Part shown: positions 29,434 through 36,713 of the stretch, one piece after another
Numbering within the stretch: the first letter of the stretch is position 1
Layout of the letters: every line of letters begins with the position of its first letter
DNA from: Fidelibacterota bacterium
GTDB lineage: Bacteria > Fidelibacterota > UBA8477 > JABMPR01
Assembly (NCBI GenBank): GCA_013202385.1
Contig: JABMOT010000240.1
Location: 1 to 36,713 of the forward strand
Reading direction: 5' to 3'
DNA length: 36,713 nt
Position numbers and translations under genes: made by a program
The notes under the pieces: model-generated
Seen by the model: the letters and a program-made list of their open reading frames with translations, nothing else
The model's database searches: none
Told to the model about the DNA's origin: nothing

Positions 29434-29895
29434 ATGAAATACTCATATGAAGCAATATCACTCTTTGTAATAATAAGCGCTGGACTACTCATTCCCCCGT
29501 TCGCACAGGCACACTGCCAGATTCCCTGTGGTATCTATGATGACGATCTCAGGCTTCAATCCATGCGGGAAGACGCGACAACAATAAATAAATCAGTCGA
29601 AATGATGATCTCTCTCTCAGGCAAGACTGATGTACAATCACAGAACCAAATGGTTCGCTGGGTCATGAATAAAGAAGAACATGCCCAAAAGATCATTGGA
29701 ATCATAAGTGATTATTATCTGACTCAACGGGTCAAACCCGACCAGAAGGATTACGCAGAGCGTCTCCAAAAACACCATGCGGTTATTCTGGCCGCCATGA
29801 AGGCGAAACAGAACGCAAATAGTGAGTCAGTAAATGCGCTCAAAAAAAGTATCGAAGCCCTTGCTGTGTATTATCCCGAACACAAGCATGAGTAA
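29434..29895 (+). CDS. sodN: Nickel superoxide dismutase with N-terminal signal peptide
   Basis: MKYSYEAISLFVIISAGLLIPPFAQA|HCQIPCGIYDDDLR: Ni-hook HCxxPCGxY directly after an AxA-type cleavage site; EEHAQKIIGIISDYYLTQRVKP typical NiSOD body. Confidence 0.92.
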   Translation: MKYSYEAISLFVIISAGLLIPPFAQAHCQIPCGIYDDDLRLQSMREDATTINKSVEMMISLSGKTDVQSQNQMVRWVMNKEEHAQKIIGIISDYYLTQRVKPDQKDYAERLQKHHAVILAAMKAKQNANSESVNALKKSIEALAVYYPEHKHE

Positions 29896-29904
29896 ACCCT
29901 TACC

Positions 29905-30396
29905 ATGCTATCTGTGAGACGCATCAGGTCGGGCGAAGCCGATCTCTTCAAGAAACTAAGACTCCAGGCTTTGAAAGAGTCACCTGACGCCTTTGGGTCC
30001 AGTTATGAGGAGACAGAACAACGCAGCGCCGAAAGCTGGGTCAACCAGGTCGAATCAAGCGCACAGGGTTCTGACAGGGCAACCGTTATTGCTTTCCAGG
30101 ATGATCTTCCCGCAGGGCTTGCAGCCCTTTACCGCATGGACAATACACCCCACATGGGGGAGCTGTTACAGGTCTGGGTTTCGCCAGAAGTGAGAGGACA
30201 GGGCGTTGCCGGGGCACTCATTGATAATCTTTTCGATTGGGCCAGTAGAAACAACTTCAAGACGATTGTGGCCGGTATCATAAGTGGTAACGAACAAGCA
30301 GTCCACTTTTATGAAAAACACGGTTTCAGTGCTGCGGAGGGTATCAGCGTTGGTTGCCCTGCAGGCTCGCTGGTGCTAAAAAAGGAAATTAAATGA
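29905..30396 (+). CDS. GNAT family N-acetyltransferase
   Basis: VRRIRSGEADLFKKLRLQALKESPDAFGSSYEE...LLQVWVSPEVRGQGVAGALIDNLFDWA...NEQAVHFYEKHGF. Confidence 0.95.
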   Translation: MLSVRRIRSGEADLFKKLRLQALKESPDAFGSSYEETEQRSAESWVNQVESSAQGSDRATVIAFQDDLPAGLAALYRMDNTPHMGELLQVWVSPEVRGQGVAGALIDNLFDWASRNNFKTIVAGIISGNEQAVHFYEKHGFSAAEGISVGCPAGSLVLKKEIK

Positions 30397-30887
30397 CCAA
30401 TAACTATGTCATCCGTCGCCTCCGCTATACCTTTGATCTTAGCGATTCAAAAATGATTGAAATTTTTGCTCTGGCAGACAAAAAAGTGAGCCGTGCAGAA
30501 ATCAGTGACTGGCTCAAAAGGGAAGAAGACCCGGCCTATAAAGCCTGTTATGATGACGATCTCGCCGTTTTCCTGAACGGCCTCATCATTGACAAACGCG
30601 GAAAAAAGGATGGACCCCAGCCTGCGCCAGAAAAAATAATGAGCAACAATCTTATTCTGAAAAAAATAAAAATAGCTCTGGATCTGAAAGCAGAGGACGT
30701 TTTGGATATTCTTGTCCTAGCCGACTTAAAGGTCAGTAAATACGAGCTGAGCGCCTTTTTCCGTAAACCGGAACACAAACACTATCGCCCCCTCCGAGAC
30801 CAGATTTTGCGGAATTTTCTAAAAGGCTTGCAGATCAAATACCGGGACCAGGTCGTCGGAAACGCAAGCCCTGAAAGCGCCGAATAA
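30393..30887 (+). CDS. DUF1456 family protein (YehS-like)
   Basis: Two tandem copies of a helical unit: NNYVIRRLRYTFDLSDSKMIEIFALADKKVSRAEISDWLKRE and NNLILKKIKIALDLKAEDVLDILVLADLKVSKYELSAFFRK. Confidence 0.9.
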   Translation: MTNNYVIRRLRYTFDLSDSKMIEIFALADKKVSRAEISDWLKREEDPAYKACYDDDLAVFLNGLIIDKRGKKDGPQPAPEKIMSNNLILKKIKIALDLKAEDVLDILVLADLKVSKYELSAFFRKPEHKHYRPLRDQILRNFLKGLQIKYRDQVVGNASPESAE

Positions 30888-30927
30888 TTGTTTGTTGATT
30901 GATTGAAAGAAATCTGGAAACAGTGTC

Positions 30928-31236
30928 ATGATTGAACCTGAAATGCTCAAGCAAATTATTGAAAAATGCCAAAGAGGCAGCATAAGGGATATCGATGATC
31001 TCCTGGGCTTACTCACAAACAAGGTAGACCTTACGCTTCGCAAGAATATCGATTTCCGCTTGGGTGGGGTGACCAACCCCGAAGGCCTGGCAAGATTGGA
31101 GTACTATCTCTTTCACGGAAGCCAGATACAAAGAAATTACGCAACACTGTTCTTCGCACGACGTGACGAATGGCCACTCATCCATCGCGCCTATAAGCTG
31201 GGACTCATCGATTACAGACAGGCATACTCCAGATAA
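30928..31236 (+). CDS. Uncharacterised 102-aa protein
   Basis: ATG start, coherent amphipathic sequence ending GSQIQRNYATLFFARRDEWPLIHRAYKLGLIDYRQAYSR. Confidence 0.65.
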   Translation: MIEPEMLKQIIEKCQRGSIRDIDDLLGLLTNKVDLTLRKNIDFRLGGVTNPEGLARLEYYLFHGSQIQRNYATLFFARRDEWPLIHRAYKLGLIDYRQAYSR

Positions 31237-31559
31237 GCTCGGGATGTCATGACCAAGAATCTCTGTAGCGCACATCTTTACTCATCTTCTTTTCCAGGCG
31301 AGGTAAAAAGTCAACCTCCCGAACGCCCCATCTCCCTGCCGAGAATCGCGTGACGCTCAGGGTTATAATAAAAAAAGGCTGCGCACATCCGGGTAACTCT
31401 ATGGCTAGTAGGTATAGATATGTCTCCTCGGGTTCCCAGGCACAACAAATACAAACAAATACCAAAAAGGCTCCATTTCCTGCTTGCAATGGATAAGGAC
31501 AAAAACTATCATCTTTGGTCAATAACGTAGAAACAAGTATTCTTTTACCGGGGGTAAAA

Positions 31560-32375
31560 ATGCTGTTCAAACACTTAATTATAATGAGTCTGGTCTTAAT
31601 CTCATTCTGTCTTGCAGAAGAGATAGGCATAGCACCAGAAATCGGGATCGATGACAGTTTTCTGGGACAACAAATTTCATTGGATCTAACCTTTAAGGAC
31701 GAATCTGGCCAGCCCATCACTTTAGCTGAAGCTGGCGAGGGTCGCCCCATCATTCTGGCGCTGGTTTATTACAATTGCACTTCTATCTGTAATCCTTTTT
31801 TGAATGCCATTGTGGATGTCATTAACCATTCGCCCTCAGGATTTCTTCCTGGGGACAAATACAATGTGGTCGCAGTGAGCTTTGATCCAAAAGAAGATCA
31901 TGCAATAGCAGCTTTAAAAAAACAGTCTTACTTTAACCTTTTCGAAGGAAAGAAAGATCTGCCACAATCATCATTCAGGTTTTTGACCGGCGACTCCAGT
32001 GCGATCCGCCAACTGACAGAATCCGTTGGTTTTCGCTATGCTCCTGATCAGGCCGATGGTTTTATGCACGCGTCCTCGCTAATTATTATTTCGCCCAGTG
32101 GGATCATCTCACGTTATATCCGCGGTTTGTCATTTCTCCCCGTAGAGATTATGGTGTCAGTGACCAATGCCATGGAGGGTCGGTGGGCGCCAACGGTTAA
32201 AAAAATTGTACAGTTCTGTTTTGCCGAAGAACCAGATGGTCGCGGTTATTACTTCGACTTTCTTAAAGTTGCCGGTGTGATCATTCTGTTCTCCATCTTG
32301 TTCACCGTTGTGGTTCTCACAACCCTGCTCCGCCGAAAAAAAACAGCTCCAGAACTTGAAACGAAGGACGCATAA
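31560..32375 (+). CDS. SCO1/SenC family copper chaperone with C-terminal TM helix
   Basis: ILALVYYNCTSICNPFLNAIVDVIN (CxxxC), FRFLTGDSSAIRQLTESVGFRYAPD..GFMHASSLIIISPSG; upstream of the cox genes. Start taken as ATG 31560 (MLFKHLIIMSLVLISFCLA signal). Confidence 0.92.
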   Translation: MLFKHLIIMSLVLISFCLAEEIGIAPEIGIDDSFLGQQISLDLTFKDESGQPITLAEAGEGRPIILALVYYNCTSICNPFLNAIVDVINHSPSGFLPGDKYNVVAVSFDPKEDHAIAALKKQSYFNLFEGKKDLPQSSFRFLTGDSSAIRQLTESVGFRYAPDQADGFMHASSLIIISPSGIISRYIRGLSFLPVEIMVSVTNAMEGRWAPTVKKIVQFCFAEEPDGRGYYFDFLKVAGVIILFSILFTVVVLTTLLRRKKTAPELETKDA

Positions 32376-32377
32376 GC

Positions 32378-34075
32378 ATGGATAAGGCCGCGAGTCAAAG
32401 CTATTTAAACAGCCACACCAACCCGAAATGGACCAAGGGTTTTATGAGCTGGTTTATGTCCACTGACCACAAACGAATTGGCATTATGTACGCCATGGCC
32501 ATGTTCACATTCTTCTTTGTGGCAGTATGTCTTGGTTTTGTAATGAAGCTACAAAAAATGTTTCCGGCGAGTTCGGGCTGGGAAATCATTCCTGTGGAGA
32601 TGTATGGCAGCTTTTTCACGCTCCATGCCATTATTATGATTTTTCTCTTTATTGTACCAGGAGCTCCAGCGATTCTGGGCAACTTCTTTTTACCGCTACA
32701 GATTGGCGCCAGGGACGTTGCCTTTCCCCGGGTCAACCTGCTTTCTTTCTGGCTCTATTTGTTCGGCGCAATCATGGCTGTAACCGGTGTCCTCCTGGGG
32801 GGAGCCGATACAGGCTGGACTTTCACGCCGCCCTACTCTATCAACACCCAAACTATTTCAGTGCTGGGAATTGCCTTTGATTCGGTGTCCTGGATGCTCA
32901 CAGCGACCTTCATTTTGGGCTGGGGAACCATTCTTACAGGGATCAACTTTATTGTAACGGTTCATCGGATGCGCGCCAAAGGCATGGGATATTTCAAAAT
33001 GCCATTGTTCACCTGGTCAATTTATGCCACATCATGGCTACAGGTTTTGGCCACCCCCGTGGTCGGAATTACCCTGCTGATGATTGTCATCGAGCGCATT
33101 ATGCCGGTGGGTTTTTTCAATCCAGCAAAAGGAGGAGACCCGATTCTATTTCAGCACCTCTTTTGGATTTACTCTCACCCTGCCGTTTACATAATGATTC
33201 TACCCTCAATGGGTCTTGTGAGTGAGATCATTCCCACCAATAGCCAGAAACCCATCTTTGGTTATAAGAGTATTGCTATAGCCTCCTGCAGTATTGCCGG
33301 TGTTGGCTATCTGCTTTGGGCACACCATATGTTTACCACTGGAATGTCTGACTTTGCCGCCCTCCTGTTCTCTTTTCTAACCTTTTTTGTAGCCATTCCG
33401 ACGGCAATTAAGGTCTTCAACTGGACAGCGACGCTGTATAAGGGCTCAATTACCTTGACTCCAGCCATGCTGTTTGCCCTGGCCTTTATTTTTAATTTCA
33501 GTATTGGTGGTTTAACCGGCATGTTCCTGGGATCGCTTTCCACCGATATCCATCTTCACGATACTGACTTTGTTGTGGCCCACTTTCATTATACCATGTT
33601 TGGCGGTGCCGCCTTTGGCTTGATTGGTGGTGTCTTCCATTACTTTTCAAAAATGTTTGGGAAAATGTACTCCATGAAATGGGCGAAAGCTGGTTTCGGA
33701 TTTATGTTTATTGGTTTTAATGCCCTCTATTTTCCCATGCTCCTGCTGGGCTATTATGGAATGCCCAGACGCTATCAAACCTATCCCGACATTCCCATCT
33801 TTAACAAGCTGCAATTGGCATCAACCATTGGGTCATGGATCCTGGTCACCGGTGTCATTATTGTTTTGGCTGTCTGGATTCACGCCTTGTTGAAGGGAAA
33901 ACGGACATCAGATCCAAACCCCTGGAACTCATCAACCATTGAATGGCAAACAGCGACGCCCCCCACCCTATTCAATTTTGAAGTAGATCCGGTAATCACC
34001 CGCGACCCCTATGACTATGAAGCGTTTCGCGCAGAAGTGAAGGCCGGCACATCTCTAGGAGCGTCCCATGACTGA
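32378..34075 (+). CDS. ctaD: Cytochrome c oxidase subunit I (A2-type, caa3)
   Basis: STDHKRIGIMYA, FWIYSHPAVYIMILPSMG, VAHFHYTMFGGAAF; 565 aa. Confidence 0.97.
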   Translation: MDKAASQSYLNSHTNPKWTKGFMSWFMSTDHKRIGIMYAMAMFTFFFVAVCLGFVMKLQKMFPASSGWEIIPVEMYGSFFTLHAIIMIFLFIVPGAPAILGNFFLPLQIGARDVAFPRVNLLSFWLYLFGAIMAVTGVLLGGADTGWTFTPPYSINTQTISVLGIAFDSVSWMLTATFILGWGTILTGINFIVTVHRMRAKGMGYFKMPLFTWSIYATSWLQVLATPVVGITLLMIVIERIMPVGFFNPAKGGDPILFQHLFWIYSHPAVYIMILPSMGLVSEIIPTNSQKPIFGYKSIAIASCSIAGVGYLLWAHHMFTTGMSDFAALLFSFLTFFVAIPTAIKVFNWTATLYKGSITLTPAMLFALAFIFNFSIGGLTGMFLGSLSTDIHLHDTDFVVAHFHYTMFGGAAFGLIGGVFHYFSKMFGKMYSMKWAKAGFGFMFIGFNALYFPMLLLGYYGMPRRYQTYPDIPIFNKLQLASTIGSWILVTGVIIVLAVWIHALLKGKRTSDPNPWNSSTIEWQTATPPTLFNFEVDPVITRDPYDYEAFRAEVKAGTSLGASHD

Positions 34076-34727
34076 TCAAGTCCTTGCCGTGGAACATCAT
34101 CATGATGAGGTGGGAACCCGATTAGGGTTCTGGCTATTTCTTTACACCGAACTCTTTCTTTTTGCTGCCTTCTTTCTGGTTTATGCAGTTTACCGCTCCT
34201 CCCATCTTGAGGATTTTAAGCTGGCTGCTGAAAATTTGAACACGACCATTGGAGCGGTTAACACCATCATTCTTTTAACCAGCAGTCTGACCATGGTGCT
34301 TTCATTGGATGCCCTGAAAAAGGGGTCGGTAAAGCTGGCAAAGCTTTTACTGCTTGCCACGGTTGCATTGGGAGTAGCCTTTTTGATAATCAAGGGTTTT
34401 GAGTGGAGCGCCAAGTTTGACCATCACATCTTTCTCCAAACCGTTAAAGGGATAGCTGCCGGACATGGCTCACCACTTTTAACACCTGGAGAAGAAATGC
34501 TGCCCGTTGGCCAGGTGCTCTTTTTTGGTCTCTATTTTGTCATGACGGGGACCCACGCCCTGCATATCATCATTGGAGCCACTTGGATGCTCATCGTCTA
34601 TTTTTGGATTTCCAAAGGATCGATTAATCCGGAAAACCATGGGGTTCTGGAACGCTGTGGGCTTTACTGGCACCTCGTTGATGTGATCTGGATTTTTCTA
34701 TTTCCACTTTATTACCTGGTCGCATAG
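34068..34727 (+). CDS. ctaE: Cytochrome c oxidase subunit III
   Basis: GFWLFLYTELFLFAAFF, FFGLYFVMTGTHALHIIIGATWM, CGLYWHLVDVIWIFLFPLYYLV. Confidence 0.95.
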   Translation: MTDQVLAVEHHHDEVGTRLGFWLFLYTELFLFAAFFLVYAVYRSSHLEDFKLAAENLNTTIGAVNTIILLTSSLTMVLSLDALKKGSVKLAKLLLLATVALGVAFLIIKGFEWSAKFDHHIFLQTVKGIAAGHGSPLLTPGEEMLPVGQVLFFGLYFVMTGTHALHIIIGATWMLIVYFWISKGSINPENHGVLERCGLYWHLVDVIWIFLFPLYYLVA

Positions 34728-34738
34728 GGGGATTTATC

Positions 34739-35032
34739 ATGAATACTCACGAACAAACTCAGAGTCCTCGTTTACCGATTATCGTTTTTGCAGCGCTCAT
34801 CCTGCTCACCATATCCACAGTGCTTTTGTCCGGGCTTGATGTAGGAAATACGACATCCCTGTTAATTGCAATGGCGGTTGCATCTATGAAAGCTGGTCTG
34901 GTGTTATATTTCTTTATGCACTTGAATCACGAACCCTTGATCTTTAAGCTCTTTCTCGGTGTCGCCTTTTTCACCCTGCTGGCCATTTTTGTCCTCACTT
35001 TTTCAGACTATTCCTTCAGAGTGCTAGCATGA
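34739..35032 (+). CDS. ctaF: Cytochrome c oxidase subunit IV-like
   Basis: 97 aa, three TM; AMAVASMKAGLVLYFFMHLNHEPLIFKL. Confidence 0.88.
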   Translation: MNTHEQTQSPRLPIIVFAALILLTISTVLLSGLDVGNTTSLLIAMAVASMKAGLVLYFFMHLNHEPLIFKLFLGVAFFTLLAIFVLTFSDYSFRVLA

Positions 35033-35976
35033 ACGTAAACTACAACCCAGCCTCCGTTTTTAGTCAAGATGTAGACTTCAGCTTCTATTTTATCTTTATC
35101 ATCTCGATTTTATGTCTCGTTGGCATCACGGGATTTATGATATTCAGCATTGTCAAATACAGTCGTAAAAACAACCCCACACCTTCAAATCTTGAAGGCC
35201 ACACGGGTCTTGAAATTGTCTGGACCATTATTCCCACCATCCTGGTGATGTTCATTTTCTATTTTGGTGCCAAGGGCTTTCTCAAGATGAGAAATGTTCC
35301 CGAAAACGCCATGGAAATCAGGGTCGATGCTGGCATGTGGTGGTGGAAATTTACTTATCCAAACGGATTGGAGCAAAATACTGCCGACGGATTGACCGTT
35401 CCAGCAGACACGCCCATATATTTGCCCCTCCACTCGGCCGATGTGATCCACTCCTTTTATGTCCCAGCCTTCAGAGTAAAAATGGATGTCGTACCAAAAG
35501 CTGAAGGAGCAAAAGACAACTACACCTGGTTTGAAGCCAGTCGGATTGGTGACTTTGATCTATTCTGTGCTGAATATTGCGGTTTGAACCACTCTCAAAT
35601 GATCACAAAAGTTCACGTCCTCACAAAACCAGATTATCAAGCCTGGCTTGATGAACAATCTGCGGAACAGATGCTACAACTGGCTCAAAACCCGGGCAAG
35701 GCGCTGATTACCTCCAAGGGTTGTTTTGCCTGTCACAGTAGCGATGGAACGAAACTGGTTGGTCCTTCTTTTAAAGGTCTCTTTGGAAAGACAGAAATTG
35801 TTGTCACGAACGGTGAAGAGCGCGAAATCGTTGTTGATGAAGCCTATCTGAAACAATCCATGCTTGAACCAGCCAGAGATATCGTCAAGGGGTATCAACC
35901 CCTCATGCCGCCCTTACCGCTGACAGCAGAGGAAATCATGGCTATTATCGAGCACATCAAGGAATTGTCAGAATAA
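35029..35976 (+). CDS. ctaC: Cytochrome c oxidase subunit II with C-terminal cytochrome c domain
   Basis: TGLEIVWTIIPTILVM, CuA motif FCAEYCGLNHSQM, haem c motif GCFACHSSDGTKLVGPSFKGLFG. Confidence 0.96.
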   Translation: MNVNYNPASVFSQDVDFSFYFIFIISILCLVGITGFMIFSIVKYSRKNNPTPSNLEGHTGLEIVWTIIPTILVMFIFYFGAKGFLKMRNVPENAMEIRVDAGMWWWKFTYPNGLEQNTADGLTVPADTPIYLPLHSADVIHSFYVPAFRVKMDVVPKAEGAKDNYTWFEASRIGDFDLFCAEYCGLNHSQMITKVHVLTKPDYQAWLDEQSAEQMLQLAQNPGKALITSKGCFACHSSDGTKLVGPSFKGLFGKTEIVVTNGEEREIVVDEAYLKQSMLEPARDIVKGYQPLMPPLPLTAEEIMAIIEHIKELSE

Positions 35977-36003
35977 TGCCTGGTTACGTCACCCCGCACC
36001 CTC

Positions 36004-36167
36004 GTCATCCTGAGCCCGCCGAAGGACATAACGGTCATGCTTCGACGAGCTCAGCAAGACACAATTGGCTTCTGTCTGGGATTGATGTGAAATGAATAGG
36101 CTCCCCTTGTTGGATCAAGATTCTTCCCGGAGCCTGTACTGAGCGAAGTCAAAGTCCTCAGAATGAC
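36004..36167. repeat. Intergenic interspersed-repeat-like element with terminal inverted ends
   Basis: GTCATCCTGAG at 36004-36014 and CTCAGAATGAC at 36157-36167 (10/11 complementary); internal CCTGAGCCCGCCGAAGGA / GCTTCGACGAGCTCAGCA. Confidence 0.7.
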
Positions 36168-36188
36168 CCAAACACCGAAGCTTAGAAT

Positions 36189-36713
36189 ATGCTAAAAGCC
36201 TACGTCCAACTGTTCCGCCTTAAGCCCATTCCCATGATAATGCTCATGGTGGTCTTCGCACACATGTATGCCCTGAATGAAACCGGTCTCTCCTTTGAAT
36301 GGTTCTCCCTGATCATTCTCGTCTTCACCACAGGACTGGCCAACGCTGCCACATTCGCCTTGAATCAATACTATGAGCGGCACGGTGATGCAAAAATGGA
36401 GCGAACACAAGACCGACCGATTCCTGCTGGGAAAATTGCCCCCCGTACTGCCCTCATTGCTGGTTTGAGTGTTTTTGTCCTGGGATTGGTCCTGCAATAT
36501 TTTCTCATCAATGAAGCGACGGCAATGGCGACCTTTTTGTGTGGTGGCCTGTATGTCTGGACCTACACCCCCTTAAAATCGAGATCAAGCATGAGCACCT
36601 TGATTGGCTCACTTCCTGGTGCCCTGCTCCCCTTTATCGGCTGGTATTCAGTAACACAGGGTTTGGATTTGATGATAATGTGGATGTCCCTGATGATTTT
36701 CCTGTGGCAGATT
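36189..36713 (+). CDS. ctaB: Protoheme IX farnesyltransferase, 5' part (runs off window)
   Basis: Open frame from ATG 36189 to the window end: MLKAYVQLFRLKPIPMIML...LNQYYERHGDAKMERTQDRPIPAGKI...YVWTYTPLKSRSSMSTLIGSLPGALLPFIGW; not on ORF track. Confidence 0.92.
   Translation, partial: MLKAYVQLFRLKPIPMIMLMVVFAHMYALNETGLSFEWFSLIILVFTTGLANAATFALNQYYERHGDAKMERTQDRPIPAGKIAPRTALIAGLSVFVLGLVLQYFLINEATAMATFLCGGLYVWTYTPLKSRSSMSTLIGSLPGALLPFIGWYSVTQGLDLMIMWMSLMIFLWQI

Noticed and set aside
31247-31753. 168-aa minus-strand ORF
   Set aside because: Overlaps the start of the well-supported sco gene and an intergenic region; composition looks like an antisense artefact
1-36713. CRISPR arrays, tRNA or rRNA genes, intact transposases or prophage genes
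   Set aside because: None recognised by eye: no regularly spaced direct repeats, no tRNA T-loop contexts, no transposase or integrase motifs in the ORF list

Overview
Window of about 36.7 kb from a bacterial chromosome, apparently close to a replication origin. The style (parS sites, TonB receptor, caa3 oxidase, lipoprotein PPIases) suggests an FCB-group or Marinimicrobia-like marine bacterium; that taxonomy is only an inference. Left part (1-12.6 kb, + strand): end of rpmH, rnpA overlapping rpmH in another frame, yidD, yidC, mnmE, mnmG, mfd and three parvulin-type peptidyl-prolyl isomerase genes. Two parS-like sites bracket mnmG, and one is a perfect 16-bp palindrome. At 12.6-13.6 kb there is an AT-rich non-coding kilobase with DnaA-box-like motifs, followed by a Na/Pi cotransporter, a PhoU-like gene and a GNAT gene. 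A decayed non-coding stretch comes next. A minus-strand cluster (17.1-20.2 kb) encodes ArsR, a mini-thioredoxin, a thioredoxin, CcdA, an ArsP/DUF318-like permease and a second mini-thioredoxin. It is flanked by two disrupted genes found by hand translation: a frameshifted VOC/glyoxalase gene and a GIY-YIG-like gene with an in-frame stop. Then come a monomeric isocitrate dehydrogenase (-), a TonB-dependent receptor plus beta-helix lipoprotein, a small Lys-rich protein missed by the ORF track, rsgA, a nucleotidyltransferase, a nickel superoxide dismutase with an apparent Sec signal peptide, GNAT, DUF1456 and a short unknown gene. The right end is a Sco / A2-type caa3 cytochrome oxidase operon (I-III-IV-II-ctaB), interrupted by a repeat-like element. 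The best second-look items are the signal-peptide NiSOD, the parS pair around mnmG, the ArsR-thioredoxin-CcdA-permease cluster, the rpmH/rnpA overlap and the 43-bp inverted repeat between icd and the TonB receptor.
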